Assembly: GCA_026168455.1 (NCBI GenBank)
Contig: CM047430.1
Location: forward strand, 28,425,237 to 28,489,236
Source of the DNA: Theocolax elegans
Taxonomy: Eukaryota > Arthropoda > Insecta > Hymenoptera > Cerocephalidae
Length of the DNA stretch: 64,000 nucleotides
Reading direction: 5' to 3'
The first letter of the stretch is position 1, and every line of letters starts with the position of its first letter. This document shows, one piece after another, positions 1 to 12,108 of this stretch. A program made the translations under genes and the position numbers. The notes under the pieces are model-generated. The model did not search any database and was not told where the DNA came from. It worked only from the letters and a program-made list of their open reading frames with translations.

Positions 1-2484
1 AGCGAAAACTAGCAGGCGATGTTAATCTCGTTTGACGCGCGCAGAGTCGTGTTAAATGAGCGCAATCTAGCACATTCATCGCGAGGCAAGTTGATTACAA
101 ACAACACCATCTCGACGCGGCGAACAGAGTTTTTCACGAGTCTCGGGCAAAAGCATCGCAACCTCTTTTTGTCCAGTCCTTCCGGAGCGGTTCTTCTCGT
201 TTGCTCGTCGGTACCGCCGACGCGCTTAATTAACATCACTCGCGATGAACCGGGCAACACCCCGTAGAAAGTACACGCGTTGACTGATGTGTAGCAGCTT
301 GCTGGGAAGTGAAGACGAGCCTTCGGACATAGAGGAGACATTGTGCGAGAGCTCGCGCTACAACCCGACCCTTTTGCCTTTACGCTCTTAGCTTTGCGAT
401 GTGCCACGGATAAGCGCGATATGCCTCTTCGCGCGTTCCATTTTTTCCTACTCGTACAGACGTGGGTGTTCCCTTCAGTCTCTTTTTACATTCGCCTCGC
501 TTCTATTTGTCGTTGCTCAAACGTTTATATGTCATAATTTTTTATTTACTAAATAATTCAGCTTTGATTCAGAAATTAATTTATTTGAATAAATTTAGTC
601 CTGAATGCACATAAAAAGCTTAATCTCAGACAAAAATGAATTAGTGCCATTTTTTAAATAATACTAATAACTAAAATACATATCGTATATTTATTATGGC
701 ATTAATCATAGAAGTGTGTATTTTGACACATAGTTCCAAGCTGTTAAAATTTAAATGCGACAGTGTTTTGGACGAAAGATTTTCGATTCTCGTTATTCAC
801 ATCGGTTATGAGGTTGAGCCACAATTTTTTAATCGCACATCGTCACTTTTGAATACACGAGGCGCACGGACCTTTGAGTAAGAGAGGAAGAGATAACCTC
901 TCATTTTGATTATAGGCACAGCCTCCCGAGCCCTTGAGTAGGATCCTTCGTCGCTCAGTATAATGTGATCGACTGTTCGGGCCACTTGGTCGAACCACTT
1001 GAAATTCTCCCTCCACGGTTTAGCCGCGTTCGCGGTTAACGTTCCTCGACGCCTCGTGAAGGAAGTTCTGGATTTTTATCTCTGAAAAAAAAGAATAACG
1101 ATCAGCCGACGTTAAAGTTTCTCGCATAAACTTACTTTCACTTTTCTTTAATTAAGATTTCATTTGCATCAAGGGTATCCCGTATCATCGTAGAAGCAGG
1201 GCACACGTGAAATTGATTCTAATTAACAAGAGACAGACCGTATTAGCGAGTCTCTCGGCTGTTTTACCCGCGAAAAATCGTGGTCGAGCGTAATTGCATA
1301 AATACAATATCGATCAACGATTAAGAGTGCTCGCTAGTTTGCCTAATTGAATCGCCACTTGTAAGGAGGTAGTAGCACTTACACGATCGAGTGTGATCTT
1401 GAAATAATGCGCCCTCATCGATGTTAGTAAGATAACAACGACGATCGATTTATATCTTTGCAGTTATAAAGCATTTTCAAATTGTGTGATAAATTAAAAT
1501 GTATAAATATTGTACGTAGAAGATCATTATTTCGCTGTAAGGCTAGACATTGTCACCAAATTAACCTCGAACATGAAATGAAAAATAGAGAATTTGATAC
1601 GTATACGGGAAGAAGGAAAAATATCAAATAAGCAAATCGATCAGAGTTGCATAGAAGAGTTGTTTCGTCTACGTTTACCTTTTCCTTTTCTCTTTTCTTA
1701 TCAATTAAATTAATCACGATGCGTGGGACATTTAACGGAGTCGATGTGTCACTTGGCACGGTAGAAACGCGGGTTTGTCGCGTTAATTAAAATAACGACG
1801 ATCGTCGTTTGCGGCACGCGGTACGTTCGAGTATCGGTGGGACTTTGTAAAAGCTCTAGTCCCGTGCGAAATGAAGAGTTCCGGTGTCACGCGAGATTTA
1901 TGCGACGCATTTTACTTTATCTTGTAATAATAGTTATTTTAACTAACTTTGCTTACACATATATTTGCCACAAAAAACTTGCGTTTTACTCAATTATTTA
2001 TGCGAGATAGAACGCGCTTTCTCCCGCGATAACAGCGTTATTAAAAATCGCTATGTCGGCTGTCGTAATTTAATAATAATAATAAATTAGATCTCTGAAA
2101 ATCGTGGTTTTGTCAAAATGCTAGTAAGAAACGTCGGTTGTTCAAGATTAAGTGGTAAATAAAAATTACGTCTACGTAGTACAACGTGCCTTCACTGAAC
2201 ACACATCAAAGTTAAAGTTGGTGTTTCGTCGTACATTAAATAATAATTACATTACCGGCATTAACTACTACTTTTATCACGCAATTTCTGTAAAATAAGT
2301 AGTGATAAAATGTGCGTTATTATTCACTTGCTCGTAGGCTTATCAATATTTATTTTAATTTTTAAAACCGCTAATGCTTGTGGTTGATCGTTCCAAGGAA
2401 CAAATAACGTTACGTAATAAAAAAATAAAGAATGTGTATTATTTATCTTGTTTTACTAATCTACATAATGTCTTGTCGTTTCAG
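1..2484. other. hth intron sequence upstream of the first visible exon
   Basis: No exon, RNA gene or mobile element could be supported here. The hth exon that should precede position 2485 (encoding the start of the MEIS domain, with the residues before the MVQAIQV block) was looked for and not found, so it should lie to the left of the window. The sequence is AT-rich with a GC-richer patch at about 1-520. The ORFs of up to 132 codons in that patch overlap each other on both strands and have no protein-like pattern. The interval ends in a pyrimidine-containing acceptor (gtcttgtcgtttcag). Confidence 0.6.
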
Positions 2485-2535
2485 ATGGTTCAAGCGATCC
2501 AAGTACTCCGGTTTCACCTCCTCGAGCTTGAAAAG
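2485..2535 (+). CDS. hth: homothorax (hth/Meis) internal exon, MEIS domain part 1
   Basis: This 51-nt exon is preceded by a cag acceptor and followed by a gtaaga donor. It encodes 17 codons in phase 0: MVQAIQVLRFHLLELEK. The segment is near-invariant in the MEIS N-terminal domain of Homothorax/Meis/Prep TALE homeodomain cofactors. It joins in frame to the exon at 9480 to give the family signature [12 protein letters not shown]. The MEIS domain binds the PBC protein Extradenticle and keeps it in the nucleus; that role is family knowledge. The ATG at the exon start is an internal Met (the family has a residue such as DSL-M here), not a start codon. The exon is too short to be found as an ORF and was located by its splice sites and motif. 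Confidence 0.95.
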
Positions 2536-2973
2536 GTAAGAATGCATATAGCTCGATAGTTTGGTTTAAGTGGAGAAACTCCTTCCTAGTTGGTAATCGT
2601 CGATAATCGCGTGCATCGGCGGGGTCACTCGAATGGTCCGGTGTCAGCGGGAGTCTCGGATCTTGAGACTCGGTGGGAGGGAGGGAAGTGCCGGGAAGGT
2701 GGTCGGGATCTTACACCTGGGAAACGAGTGTTATGACTGAGAAGCAATTTTCCGTAATTGTAGTGAAAGCCCAGCCGGCTTTCCGACCCTCTCTTTTTCC
2801 ACTGTCTTTTACGCGGTTATACCACGGCCACGTATAGTTGGTCCGCGAGTTCTAAGTGGAGTGATTTACCTGTCGGATGGGCGGTAAAGAACCACGTAAA
2901 TTGCCTCGTTTTCTAGTCTACCTCTCGCTCTCCTTCATGCTCTCTCTCTCTCCCCCCTCTCTCCCTCTCTCCG

Positions 2974-2976
<3 letters not shown>

Positions 2977-3044
<68 letters not shown>
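2977..3044. repeat. (CT)34 microsatellite
   Basis: Sixty-eight bases of uninterrupted CT, preceded by an imperfect CT/CCT stretch from about 2939. It is the longest pure dinucleotide run in the window. Confidence 0.97.
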
Positions 3045-3045
<1 letters not shown>

Positions 3046-6000
3046 GAGAATGCCTCGAGTGACAAACGTTTACCAAACGAAAGCTATAAAGGATAAAGTT
3101 TGTTTAGAACTTGGCTTGCAATTTTTTAGTTAACCGATGAAGATGGTAGTTTCAGAGGGAGATTAACGAACAGGGCGGATTCTTCGGATTTCCATCAAAG
3201 CGGCACCGAGATGGGTTGGATTTGGCCAATGGCGAGTCGAGCCTTGGCCTCGAGGTCCCTCTTTTGGTGCACGTTACCATCACAAGCACACCTCGTCCGG
3301 CTGGTTTTGCAATTTTATAGCAATTTTCCTCATTCACGGGCGATTACTGGCCGATATATTCAAACCCGAGCGAGGAGAGGCGCCCCTCGGGCTAGCGTTT
3401 AACTATTCCGCGCGAGACTGGCCGCCTCTGCACGCCCCTCCCTCTTCTTCTCTTCCGCGGCCGGTGCACTCGGATGCATCAAGCCCCACCGGCGGTCTAC
3501 GACTATTTGGGACGATATTTCGAGTAGCACGGCCATCTTTTCTATTCCCGACTCTGACCGAGTCGATAATAGAAGCAGCGCGAGTTCTACTGACCCTAAA
3601 ATGCGCGTTCTACTGCGCGGGGAGTTCGGTGGATTCGTCATCGGATGGTGGGGGACACACCAAGACGAACTACTTTTGTGCATTCTACTCTAGTTCGATC
3701 ATTGTCAACAGGTTTTTTATTATTATTTTTTTAAATTTCTTACCGGTAAAGGATTTTTCTCAATTCTCAGAATCTCAATCCTTCAAGTGCTAACTTTTTG
3801 TTAAACTTGATAGATTTTTATTGGATAGCAGTAATTTTCTTAGGTGTATTACCAATTTCTTGTAGTGTTGAATCGATAAAGATAAAACAATCAATCAATC
3901 GAAATGTGTACGTATGTACATAAATTCGTTTTTATCAAACGAGCGAAGAGTTGAGAGTTTTATTGCTATCATCTAAATCTAACATCAGCAGCAGCAGCAG
4001 CAGCATCACGCGCGATTCTTGGCACTAATGCCGTGTAAGCATCGATAGTGCAATATTCTTTGTATATGTACGCAGATTTTTTGCGCGAGGAGGTCGAGAT
4101 AGCGATTCGCGTAATTGTCTCCGACCGAAGAAAAGTAGCACCGGTCGATCAGGTTATTCTTCCACACGTACGATCGAAATCGATCACGTATGCAAAACCA
4201 AAGCATCGTCGCGCATGGGAAATAAGTGCCAGGATAATAACCTAGCGTGGTAATGAAGATGAAAAGCGACTGGCAACAAGGAGGGCAACAGCGTGGATTC
4301 CAAGGAGTCCTGGTCTTGTGTACGATTGGTCGGGCAGCCGAGTTGCCGAGGAAAGAAGTCACGGAGTTATTAGTATAATTACGCGACTCTCCTCGGGGAA
4401 GTCCCTCGAGTGACGTCGAGTTCGGTTGGTCACCCAGACGGTTTCGCTCTACTCGTCGCGTCACTGGCTCCCGAGCGGTAAATTTCTTATGGGGGGTATT
4501 ATGGCCGCGCCAACGCGGCGCATGCCAACGGGGTATACCCTCTTTTCTTTCGCCTGCTCTCTATGCAATAAGCAACAAACTGGTTCCCTAAGCTCCTCGG
4601 CGAATCTCGTTATTTTTCTTTCGGTCTTTCTCTTCTTTATTTCGTTTTTTTTCCGTGGACAGGAGAGTCGCTCTCGCGTAGCTCGCTTGCATCTACTTCG
4701 CACTATACCCGAGAGTTTACAGAACGCGCACGCATACCGCTCGAGAGATCGGCGATTTTTATTTATATTTATATTTATATATATATATATAGCTATATAT
4801 ACGTTTCTGTGTCTCTGCGAAACTATCTTGTTCTCGGTAGATAGTCGATCGCGGTGTGTCGGTCCTTTTACGTTCGAGTCGTTGATGTCTTGATTGCCCT
4901 CGTTTAATTATACCGTACGAACGGTCTCCTACTTATTACGACATAAGATATTTGATCAAACAACTCAATGGAATCAATCGAATTAATTCATTAAATTATA
5001 CTTTACGAGCTGAGAAAATTCATAATCACGAATAAATATGCAGCGAAAGTTAAGTGACTTGCAGTTAAAAAATGAATTTGTCTAAAATAAAATAACCCTA
5101 TGAGACGAAAATAGAAAATGTTCTTTTCCGGATTGGTGCACCGTACGATTTCGTTAAGACGCCCGATATAAGTTTGCGGTTTCTCGACGTATTCACCTGA
5201 GCTTCACCTGAGAGAGACATAGTTTTTGATCAGGCTGCGTCGTAATACGGAGCAAAAAGTACAAACGACACGATAAAACTGTATTTGTACATGAATCTTT
5301 CAGAGGGATACCTTCATTACTCGTAGGTTGAATGAGAGGGCCATTGTGTTCGAAAATGGGGTGCGCGCTTCTCTTTTCTCCTTTCTCGTTCCTCGGTCGA
5401 TCCCCGTTCGACTCGAAAAGTTGAATCGAGGCGGGGAAAGCGAGAGCTCGAGTGAACGAACGAATAAAGGAGGCAACGTACGCGCTGAAAATGTCCGCGT
5501 TTACCGGGTTCTGCGTCTCTCGCGAAAATTTTGGGTCAATTTCGGGGATCCAAATGGGAGAGATTCCGGAGCACAATGTCTGCGCCCGCAAGTGGAAAAC
5601 TTCCCCCCGATTCTTGCGGGTCGGGTGAAAGGATCTCTGGCAAAATTGCAGGAGGAGGCGTCCCTTTTCAAAAGCGAAACTCCTCCCTGACTAAACTCTG
5701 CTATTCTACGGGAGAGCCTCGCAAACTTTTCTGTCGACGCGGAGGAATTCGATCGGCATTTTCCTACGATTTTCTTTCGAATCTTTGGCCATTTTTGAAA
5801 TTTTGTCTCGGTAACGAGGTTGCGTACATTTTGCGCTTCTTTCAAGGCCAATCTCGTTATTCCTGGAACACGGTATGGGTTCCTCTTGCTCGCACTTAAA
5901 ATATAATACTCGCGCTATACAGAGGCAGTATATATACGCTTCGAAAGGAAACTCCGGTGACGTTACCCTCTTGCTTGTTAAATCGGCCATAAAATGGTAA

Positions 6001-8101
6001 TAATCTCGAGTTACATGCGACACTGCCTCAGAAGTGTTGGCCCCCTTTTTTTTAATCTTCTGGAAAGCGTTTTTTCGTCAAATTCAGAGAAGAATTTACT
6101 TTTGTCTGTTTGATCGTTTCATTACTCGCAGAATAACTCAACTAGCACCGATCCTCGAGGCTATCTGTAATTTATATACCTTTAGCCACTATTTCTCTAT
6201 TAGAAGATGGCAGTTCTAATTAAATAATAAGGTATTGTATTAGAAAAATGAGAGAAACAAATTGATTATAGTTATTTCTCGATTTTTGTGATCGGGCGAA
6301 CCTCGCCGAAATCCGCAGAAATTCACATTGATCGAATAAGAGCTACCTATTACACAACTACCAAGCAAGTCGGACCGGTGCAGGTGTACCGAGGAGAACG
6401 ATGTGTCTACAAAGTCTCGAGTATCGAGTTGATCCACATATACGCGTGACGTAAGTCAATCTGGTTAACCGATGCGCTATATAGCTCGGTTTTCGCTTTT
6501 TTACCATACCGATTCGGCGCTGGCCCAAGCATATACGACCTTGACGGATTTTGTCCGTCCTCGACTCCCTCGATATATCCTGTTACACGCGTAAGACACG
6601 ATTACTTTCTTCTTTTCCCGATCGAGACCCACCCACCACTGAATCTAAATTTGCGCAAATTCCGTCCTCCTTGTTTCTGAGGGGCCGTCATCGTCGTCCT
6701 AGTCGTCCTCGTCGATCCAGGTCATCGATCGATATGTCCGTAGGATAGTCACGAATGAAGAAACTGACCAAATCTTCCGTATCAGTGGCTTCCGCGTTTT
6801 GCGAATACAAAGCGAAATAATATTCACCAAACGGTGGGGATACCGATGTATTCTTCCTGCCATTTTCTGCAACGCGAGCTTGCTCAGCGGAACGTGATAC
6901 GAGGAGGGTAAAAAGTCGATCGAATTCCCGGAAGCGAAACCGATCCCCCGGGACTACGCGTGGTTGATCAATGACTTCCTCCCGGGTTCATGGATAATAT
7001 CCAACCCCTCCGTTATGGTCCTCTCCTTTTCGGTATACCTATATACTTTTTGGCGAGTCAATCTAGCTTTGGACTAGATTTATTTTAATAGTCGCTCGCG
7101 AAACCATCGGAACCGTCTTTTCATGCTGCGCCGTTCAACTTTCCGGACAATCACTCCAAATGATTAAGATTTCCGAAATTGAAAATGAGACGAGTGACGT
7201 TGTGTTATTTACTGTACTTGGTACACTGCATCGGTTAACAATCTAATAAGCAGATTTTCAAAATAGTTGTATCGAAAAGCTTCGTGGTTTAATCGACAGC
7301 GTATTTCTTTTAAAAATGTCTTGGTTCCCTCGTTTCGAAGGTGCATTGTTGACTGGTCGACGTTTCGCTCGTCCCGGTCTTCACCTCCACTTTCTTTCTC
7401 GGCTGCCGCTCGGCAGATCAAATTCTAACCAGTCCGCCGTTATAGCCGGTGTCCTTCGGCTCTCCTATTGCTCTTTCTCTCGTTCCTTCGCGAGCCGTAC
7501 AAGAGAGTCTAGTCATTCTCGCTGCATTGTGCTGTCGGCCCTTGGACCGAGAAAATTTCTTGGCTCCTTTCTCGCCCAGTTAATGCAAGGGGACTCGCGA
7601 AGAAAGTCGCAAAAAGACTTATTTGCCGCGTTCGATCGAAGGTAACGAGCGCGACAGAACCAAGACGCATCGTTAAATCTCATGAACATTTCCCGCGATT
7701 CGACTAATATTAATCACATTATTGTTCTATAGCTTATAACAATATTTTTTAACTACTGATATACAATCAAAAACTATATGTTTTGAAAGGTAATGTCGAA
7801 GTAAAAAATCAAAAGTATATATCATTTATTAATTGTAAAAATTGTACACTATACGCGTATCTTTGTGTATCAATTCCTCTACGATATTTTATTAATGCAA
7901 ACAGTTTAAGGTCCTGATGTGTATTCTGTAATTTAACGTAGAATGTCACATTTTTAGCGAATAAATACATATTTTGGAGTTAATCGAAGCAAGATTCGCA
8001 AGTGAATTTATTGAAGGCAAATGTAGCTTAAAATATAAAGAGATTCGATTTCGCGAAAGGGAGCCGAGTATACCGATGCGGCTCGTCAAAAATTCGCAAC
8101 G

Positions 8102-8103
<2 letters not shown>

Positions 8104-8143
<40 letters not shown>
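8104..8143. repeat. (GA)20 microsatellite
   Basis: Forty bases of pure GA in the intron before the second hth exon. Confidence 0.97.
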
Positions 8144-8144
<1 letters not shown>

Positions 8145-9124
8145 GGAAATAGCTGTTGGTGGACGTGTATCCCGCGCGCGGCTAAGATGTTTATCTAAAG
8201 TCCCCGGTATATAGGTATACCTCTTTGCGCAAAGTGTAAAGGCGCATTATGCATTCTTGAGGGGCGATACGAGAGTATGATGATCTTGCGGCATCGCATC
8301 GACAAGCGCAATTATTCTCCCGCGCGCGAGCGGCGTCCGACTATAACGCGAAGAGGCTCGCGCATACCCGCGAAAGGGAACAAAGAGAAGAACGAGAAGA
8401 ACGAGAAGAACGGCGTTATTGGCCATCGAGATGGCTCGGTTTCCCTATTGCATGTAAATATCTAATGGGGGATAGGCTTACAAAGCGGCATCGGGGAGAG
8501 CGGGCACAAAGCGCATGCGCGTGCGTGCGACGATACTGCAGGAGAAGGAGACTGGAAAGATGGGACAAAAATAAAGGAGGACGCGATCATAATAACGCCG
8601 GCTCTGGTTCGCTCGTCGTCGATTTACATATAACAAGATAACGATTTTTATTTGCTTTTGTTTATATAATATATTTTTCTAAACCGATCCGAGAAGTCGA
8701 TGCATAAAGAAGAAGCGAGAAAGCCAAACAGAGAAAGTTAAAAGCGAGTGGAGGGAGGGAGCGAGAGAGAGAGAGAGAGAGGGACGAGGGGAACTGGTCT
8801 AAGGGAAGGGCGGCCTGCGCGGAGGGAAAAGAACGGGCTATCCTATAGGCCTGTCAGCCCTCATTTGCATACATAACATTCTGGTCGGCTGGACACCGGT
8901 CAGACCTCCTCTCCTCTCTTCCCTCGGCGGTGGCGGAGCATCGACTCTCTCCCTCCCTCCCTCCGCTTCTTTTTTTTTCTTTCCAACTCTCGCTCTTTTC
9001 GATTTTTTGCGACGAATCGCTTGGAGCGCGCGAGAGTGGCGGCAACTCGTCCTACCGTATCAATGCACGCCTAAAAACGGAATGACAATCGCGAGTAGAG
9101 GCATAAGAAGCCGGCTCGATGAGT

Positions 9125-9148
9125 AGGAGGAGGAGGAGGAGGAGGAGG
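9125..9148. repeat. (AGG)8 microsatellite
   Basis: Eight perfect AGG triplets about 330 bp upstream of the second hth exon. Confidence 0.95.
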
Positions 9149-9479
9149 TGGAGAACCGGAGAAGGTAAAAACCGTCCCTCGATCGTAAAAATTCCGTAGG
9201 CCGTCTACACGCGCGATAAAAGAAACGTTCGATCGGTAGGCCCGCGTGACTCTTCGATTCGACGGGGACACGGCGAAATATACTCGTAACACGGCCCAAG
9301 TAAGAAAACGAAATACGAAAAAAAGAAAAACGAAAAATCGGGCGACTCATCGATGTAGGGGCCGGAGGGGTGAGGGTGGTTATGGGTATGAGTTAGGAGT
9401 CTAGAATAAGTTAGATAAGGCAGAGATAAAATTAGGTAGAAGTAACGAATTGTAAAGACGGGTATAATTTGTGTTTCAG

Positions 9480-9671
9480 GTGCACGAGTTGTGCGACAAC
9501 TTCTGCCATCGGTACATCAGCTGCCTGAAGGGTAAGATGCCGATTGACCTGGTGATCGACGACCGGGAGAGCACGAAGCCACCCGAGCTCGGGAACGGGC
9601 TCGACGGAGGCGGGCCACGCAGCACCGCGGACAGCACGAGCCACACCGATGGAGCCAGCACGCCGGACGTC
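9480..9671 (+). CDS. hth: homothorax (hth/Meis) exon, MEIS domain part 2 and linker
   Basis: This 192-nt exon (64 codons, phase 0 at both ends) follows a tttcag acceptor. It begins [20 protein letters not shown] and continues [10 protein letters not shown], the highly conserved second half of the MEIS domain of Homothorax and vertebrate Meis. After it come a Gly/Ser-rich linker and the [15 protein letters not shown] block that I recall from insect Hth. The codon GTC at 9669-9671 is directly followed by gtgagt, a strong 5' splice site. In the full-length mRNA this exon would splice to a downstream linker and homeodomain exons, which I could not find in the window. Role from family knowledge: Exd binding, nuclear import of the complex, and patterning of proximal limb, head and eye. 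The upstream ATG in the same frame at 9471 is in the intron and is not used. Confidence 0.96.
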
Positions 9672-9685
9672 GTGAGTACCTCACC
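9667..9685 (+). promoter_or_regulatory. Regulated hth 5' splice site inside a short hairpin
   Basis: The donor gtgagt at 9672-9677 lies in a perfect inverted repeat, gtgag-tac-ctcac (9672-9684). In the pre-mRNA the U1-binding bases could pair with the sequence just downstream. The frame is open across the site, so use or masking of this donor switches between long and short Hth. From memory, an insect ultraconserved element at an hth exon-intron junction has been reported and linked to splicing control. I have not aligned this locus to it. Confidence 0.6.
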
Positions 9686-10091
9686 CACCTCATCGTCTTA
9701 TTATCCGCACGACGCGATAACTCCCCACCACCATCACAATCACCACCACCACAACCACCACCACGCCGCTCTAGGCAGTACCGCAAGCCCCTTGCAACTG
9801 AGCAACCAAAACCAAAGCCAAACGAGCCACCCGCCGCCCAACCAGGCAGCACAACAGCCTCAACCGCAAACGAACGGCCAGAGCAACAACAACAATAATA
9901 ATAACAACAACACCACCACCACCGTTACGACCCCGAGTAGCGCCGCCACAACTCCCAACTCCCTAAAGCGTACGCACCAGCAGATGATGATGGCAGCCGC
10001 GATGGCGAGCACGCCGCACGCGTCCGCGCCCCCTGCGCACGCGCACGCCGCCCTCGCTGCCTATCACTCGGCCATCTATCCGTGCTCGTAA
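9672..10091 (+). CDS. hth: Alternative read-through end of hth (homeodomain-less isoform tail)
   Basis: If the 5' splice site at 9672 is not used, the hth frame stays open for 139 more codons and stops at TAA 10089-10091. The tail starts [14 protein letters not shown]. It then has a His/Asn run, a Pro/Gln/Asn section, nine consecutive Asn, a Thr run, [11 protein letters not shown], and an Ala/His-rich end finishing AIYPCS. It contains no homeodomain. Mixed codons in the Asn and Thr runs and the GC-rich, stop-free frame suggest it is translated. Known biology: Drosophila hth makes a short, homeodomain-less form with the MEIS domain only. I infer the same here. The tail could instead be intron that happens to be open, but 139 codons directly behind a conserved frame makes that less likely. 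Confidence 0.75.
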   Translation: MSTSPTSSSYYPHDAITPHHHHNHHHHNHHHAALGSTASPLQLSNQNQSQTSHPPPNQAAQQPQPQTNGQSNNNNNNNNNTTTTVTTPSSAATTPNSLKRTHQQMMMAAAMASTPHASAPPAHAHAALAAYHSAIYPCS

Positions 10092-10221
10092 TAATCGCCG
10101 AGTCGAACGACATCGCTCCGTCTACCTTTCGAGGGACGCGTGCAGACACGGACTCTATCCTTTCCTCTCGATCTTGCATTTCTATCTACACTTATTCTTA
10201 CTCTTTTTCGACATTCTTCGA

Positions 10222-10345
10222 TCTTCTTCTGCTTCTACTTCTACTTCTACCTCTATTTCTACTTCTGCTTCTACTTCTACCTCTACTTCTACTTCTACCA
10301 CTACTTCTACCACTACTTCTACTTTTACTTCTACTTACTCCACTT
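10222..10345. repeat. Degenerate CTTCTA triplet repeat
   Basis: About 120 bp consist almost entirely of ctt, cta, ctg and cca triplets on the + strand, starting 130 bp after the hth short-isoform stop. The pyrimidine-rich strand is the sense strand, so the transcript would carry a long C/U tract suited to polypyrimidine-tract-binding proteins; that last point is inference. Confidence 0.8.
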
Positions 10346-10539
10346 CTTATCCTTCTTGCATTTGTGCATCGTCATCATCATCTCCTACTCAACCTTCACT
10401 TCTACTCTTGCACTTGCTCCACGCACGTCCATCCTCTAGCTCTATTTATAATTCATCCTATCCACTCAACTGTTCCACTCAAGACTGAATGCTTTATGGA
10501 GACTACATCTACGGCCACATCAGCAACCACGTCAACAGT

Positions 10540-10637
10540 CACAGCCACAGCCACAGCCACAGCCACAGCCACAGCCACAGCCACATCCACATCCGCATCC
10601 GCATCCGCATCCACGTTTACATCTACATCTACATCTA
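10540..10637. repeat. Compound hexamer repeat (CACAGC, then CATCCG, then ATCTAC)
   Basis: Three related 6-bp units follow each other: about seven copies of cacagc (10540-10584), about four of catccg (10587-10612), and three of atctac (10621-10637). They read as a succession of point-mutated hexamers in the putative 3' UTR. Confidence 0.85.
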
Positions 10638-12098
10638 CAACTACGTTTCTGACAATCTACGACTTTCACTCGGTTACTAGTTCAAATGTTCACACTGCCA
10701 GACACTCGATTGTTGTTGTCTTGAACATAAATATATCGATATAAAGCCACTTGTATCTTTCGTATCATCTCTATTTCATTTTGATGTCGTTGACTAATAC
10801 GACTGATAACGTTTAATCTGAATAATCTAGAGTTGTCGAGAGGCAACTCGCCGGGAGCTTCGATTGGAATATTCCTTTAAAATATTGCTCGATGTTGCAC
10901 CGTTACCTTGAAACCTCTAGACCGACACTTGTCTGTTTACTTTTGTTTCACCTTATTTGTAACATTGTCTCAATGCATTTTATTGCTTTCATGTAAAATA
11001 TTCTCTTTTTATCTGCGTGCATATACAACATTTATATCTAATTGTTGACGTTTTATCGCTTCCTTGTATCCTTGTCTGCACGCTTTACTCAATAGACGAT
11101 CCTTCTTCGTATACCCGAACGCGCATGCGTGTGGATCCTGATGCTTATAGCTATTTTTCGTCTCTCAAGGTCACGCACCGATACTCTTCAGTATCTCTTT
11201 TACCTACACACGACTATTATACATTTTCTTTATATTATTATTCAACCTTTTTAAACAAACGTGCATGAACTTTCTTTTTTTGTTCTTCTGCTACTTCTTC
11301 TACTTCTTCTTCATCTTCTTCTTCATCTTCATCTTGATCTTCATCTTCTTTATCATCATCTCTTGACAAATTTCGAAGGTGTTCGGTCGCGCGACCTTGA
11401 GGATACAGTAAAAGAAAGGATACGTCTAAGCAGAAGGGATCGAAGAAGGAAGAGTGGGTCTATCGTGGATCGGTATCAAACATTAAAATTCATTACTTTC
11501 TTTCTTTATACAGAGGGCATTACGTGGGCGTGCGTTTGTATTTTATATTTTAGGAAATTGAGTATAAACTAACGTTAGGCAAGATTAGTCCGTTTCTCTT
11601 GCGTTTTCCGGAGGTAACTTTACCCGCTCAATAGTTATTGTGATTCGTATACGTCAAGATGCGATGTACAAACTAACGATTCGCACTTGCAATTGACGCT
11701 TTCTTTTTATTTTTTTTACTACGTTGTTTTATATAGTTTAACATCCCACTGCCAACCTTACAATATTGGCGACAAAAGCTACCTTTGGAAGACGCGAGAT
11801 TGTCGCGAAAGCATCGTGATACGTAAAACAAAAGTATACGTCGCATCTCAATGTTCCTCGCGTTCGATTTTTTTACTACATTCGCGCGTCAACTCGATAT
11901 GCGCGCTCGCCGAGATACGATGTTCGGTTTTTCCTAAAACGCTTAACGAGGAACTTTATAAAGTTGCGTCATGGTCGAGGCCTCGATGCGAGGCAAACGC
12001 CAACGCGCGCTAACAAATGTTGCAAATACGTACATTTGTGGAATTTTAATCGTGATCAAGAATATACGTAATTAACTGATAAGCCTAATAATGTCACA

Positions 12099-12108
12099 AA
12101 TAAATAAA
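12099..12108 (+). terminator. First canonical poly(A) signal after the short hth stop
   Basis: Two overlapping AATAAA hexamers lie here and are followed by a T-containing stretch (tttgtgtctattttt). It is the first AATAAA downstream of the 10091 stop. Further AATAAA copies at roughly 12.8, 13.0, 14.7, 15.2, 15.65 and 16.06 kb are alternatives, so the true mRNA end is open. Confidence 0.3.

Larger units (their letters stand above)
2536..9479 (+). other. hth: hth intron between the two MEIS-domain exons
   Basis: This intron of about 6.9 kb begins gtaagaatg and ends gtgtttcag. It separates two phase-0 exons whose products join in the MEIS domain. It carries a long pure CT microsatellite (2977-3044), a GA microsatellite (8104-8143), an AGG repeat (9125-9148) and an AT-rich run near 4755-4800. 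ORFs of 100-120 codons at about 5200-6020 overlap on both strands and in several frames. They show no recognisable protein, so I treat them as chance ORFs in GC-richer sequence. Confidence 0.85.

Noticed and set aside
5193..6023. Overlapping ORFs of 105-132 codons on both strands
   Set aside because: Mutually overlapping frames, no recognisable motif, no splice or poly(A) context. They lie inside the hth intron.
10082..10744. + strand ORF of 220 codons after the hth stop
   Set aside because: It consists of Leu, Thr/Ser or His/Ser runs from triplet and hexamer repeats, with all three frames open. This is a simple-sequence artefact.
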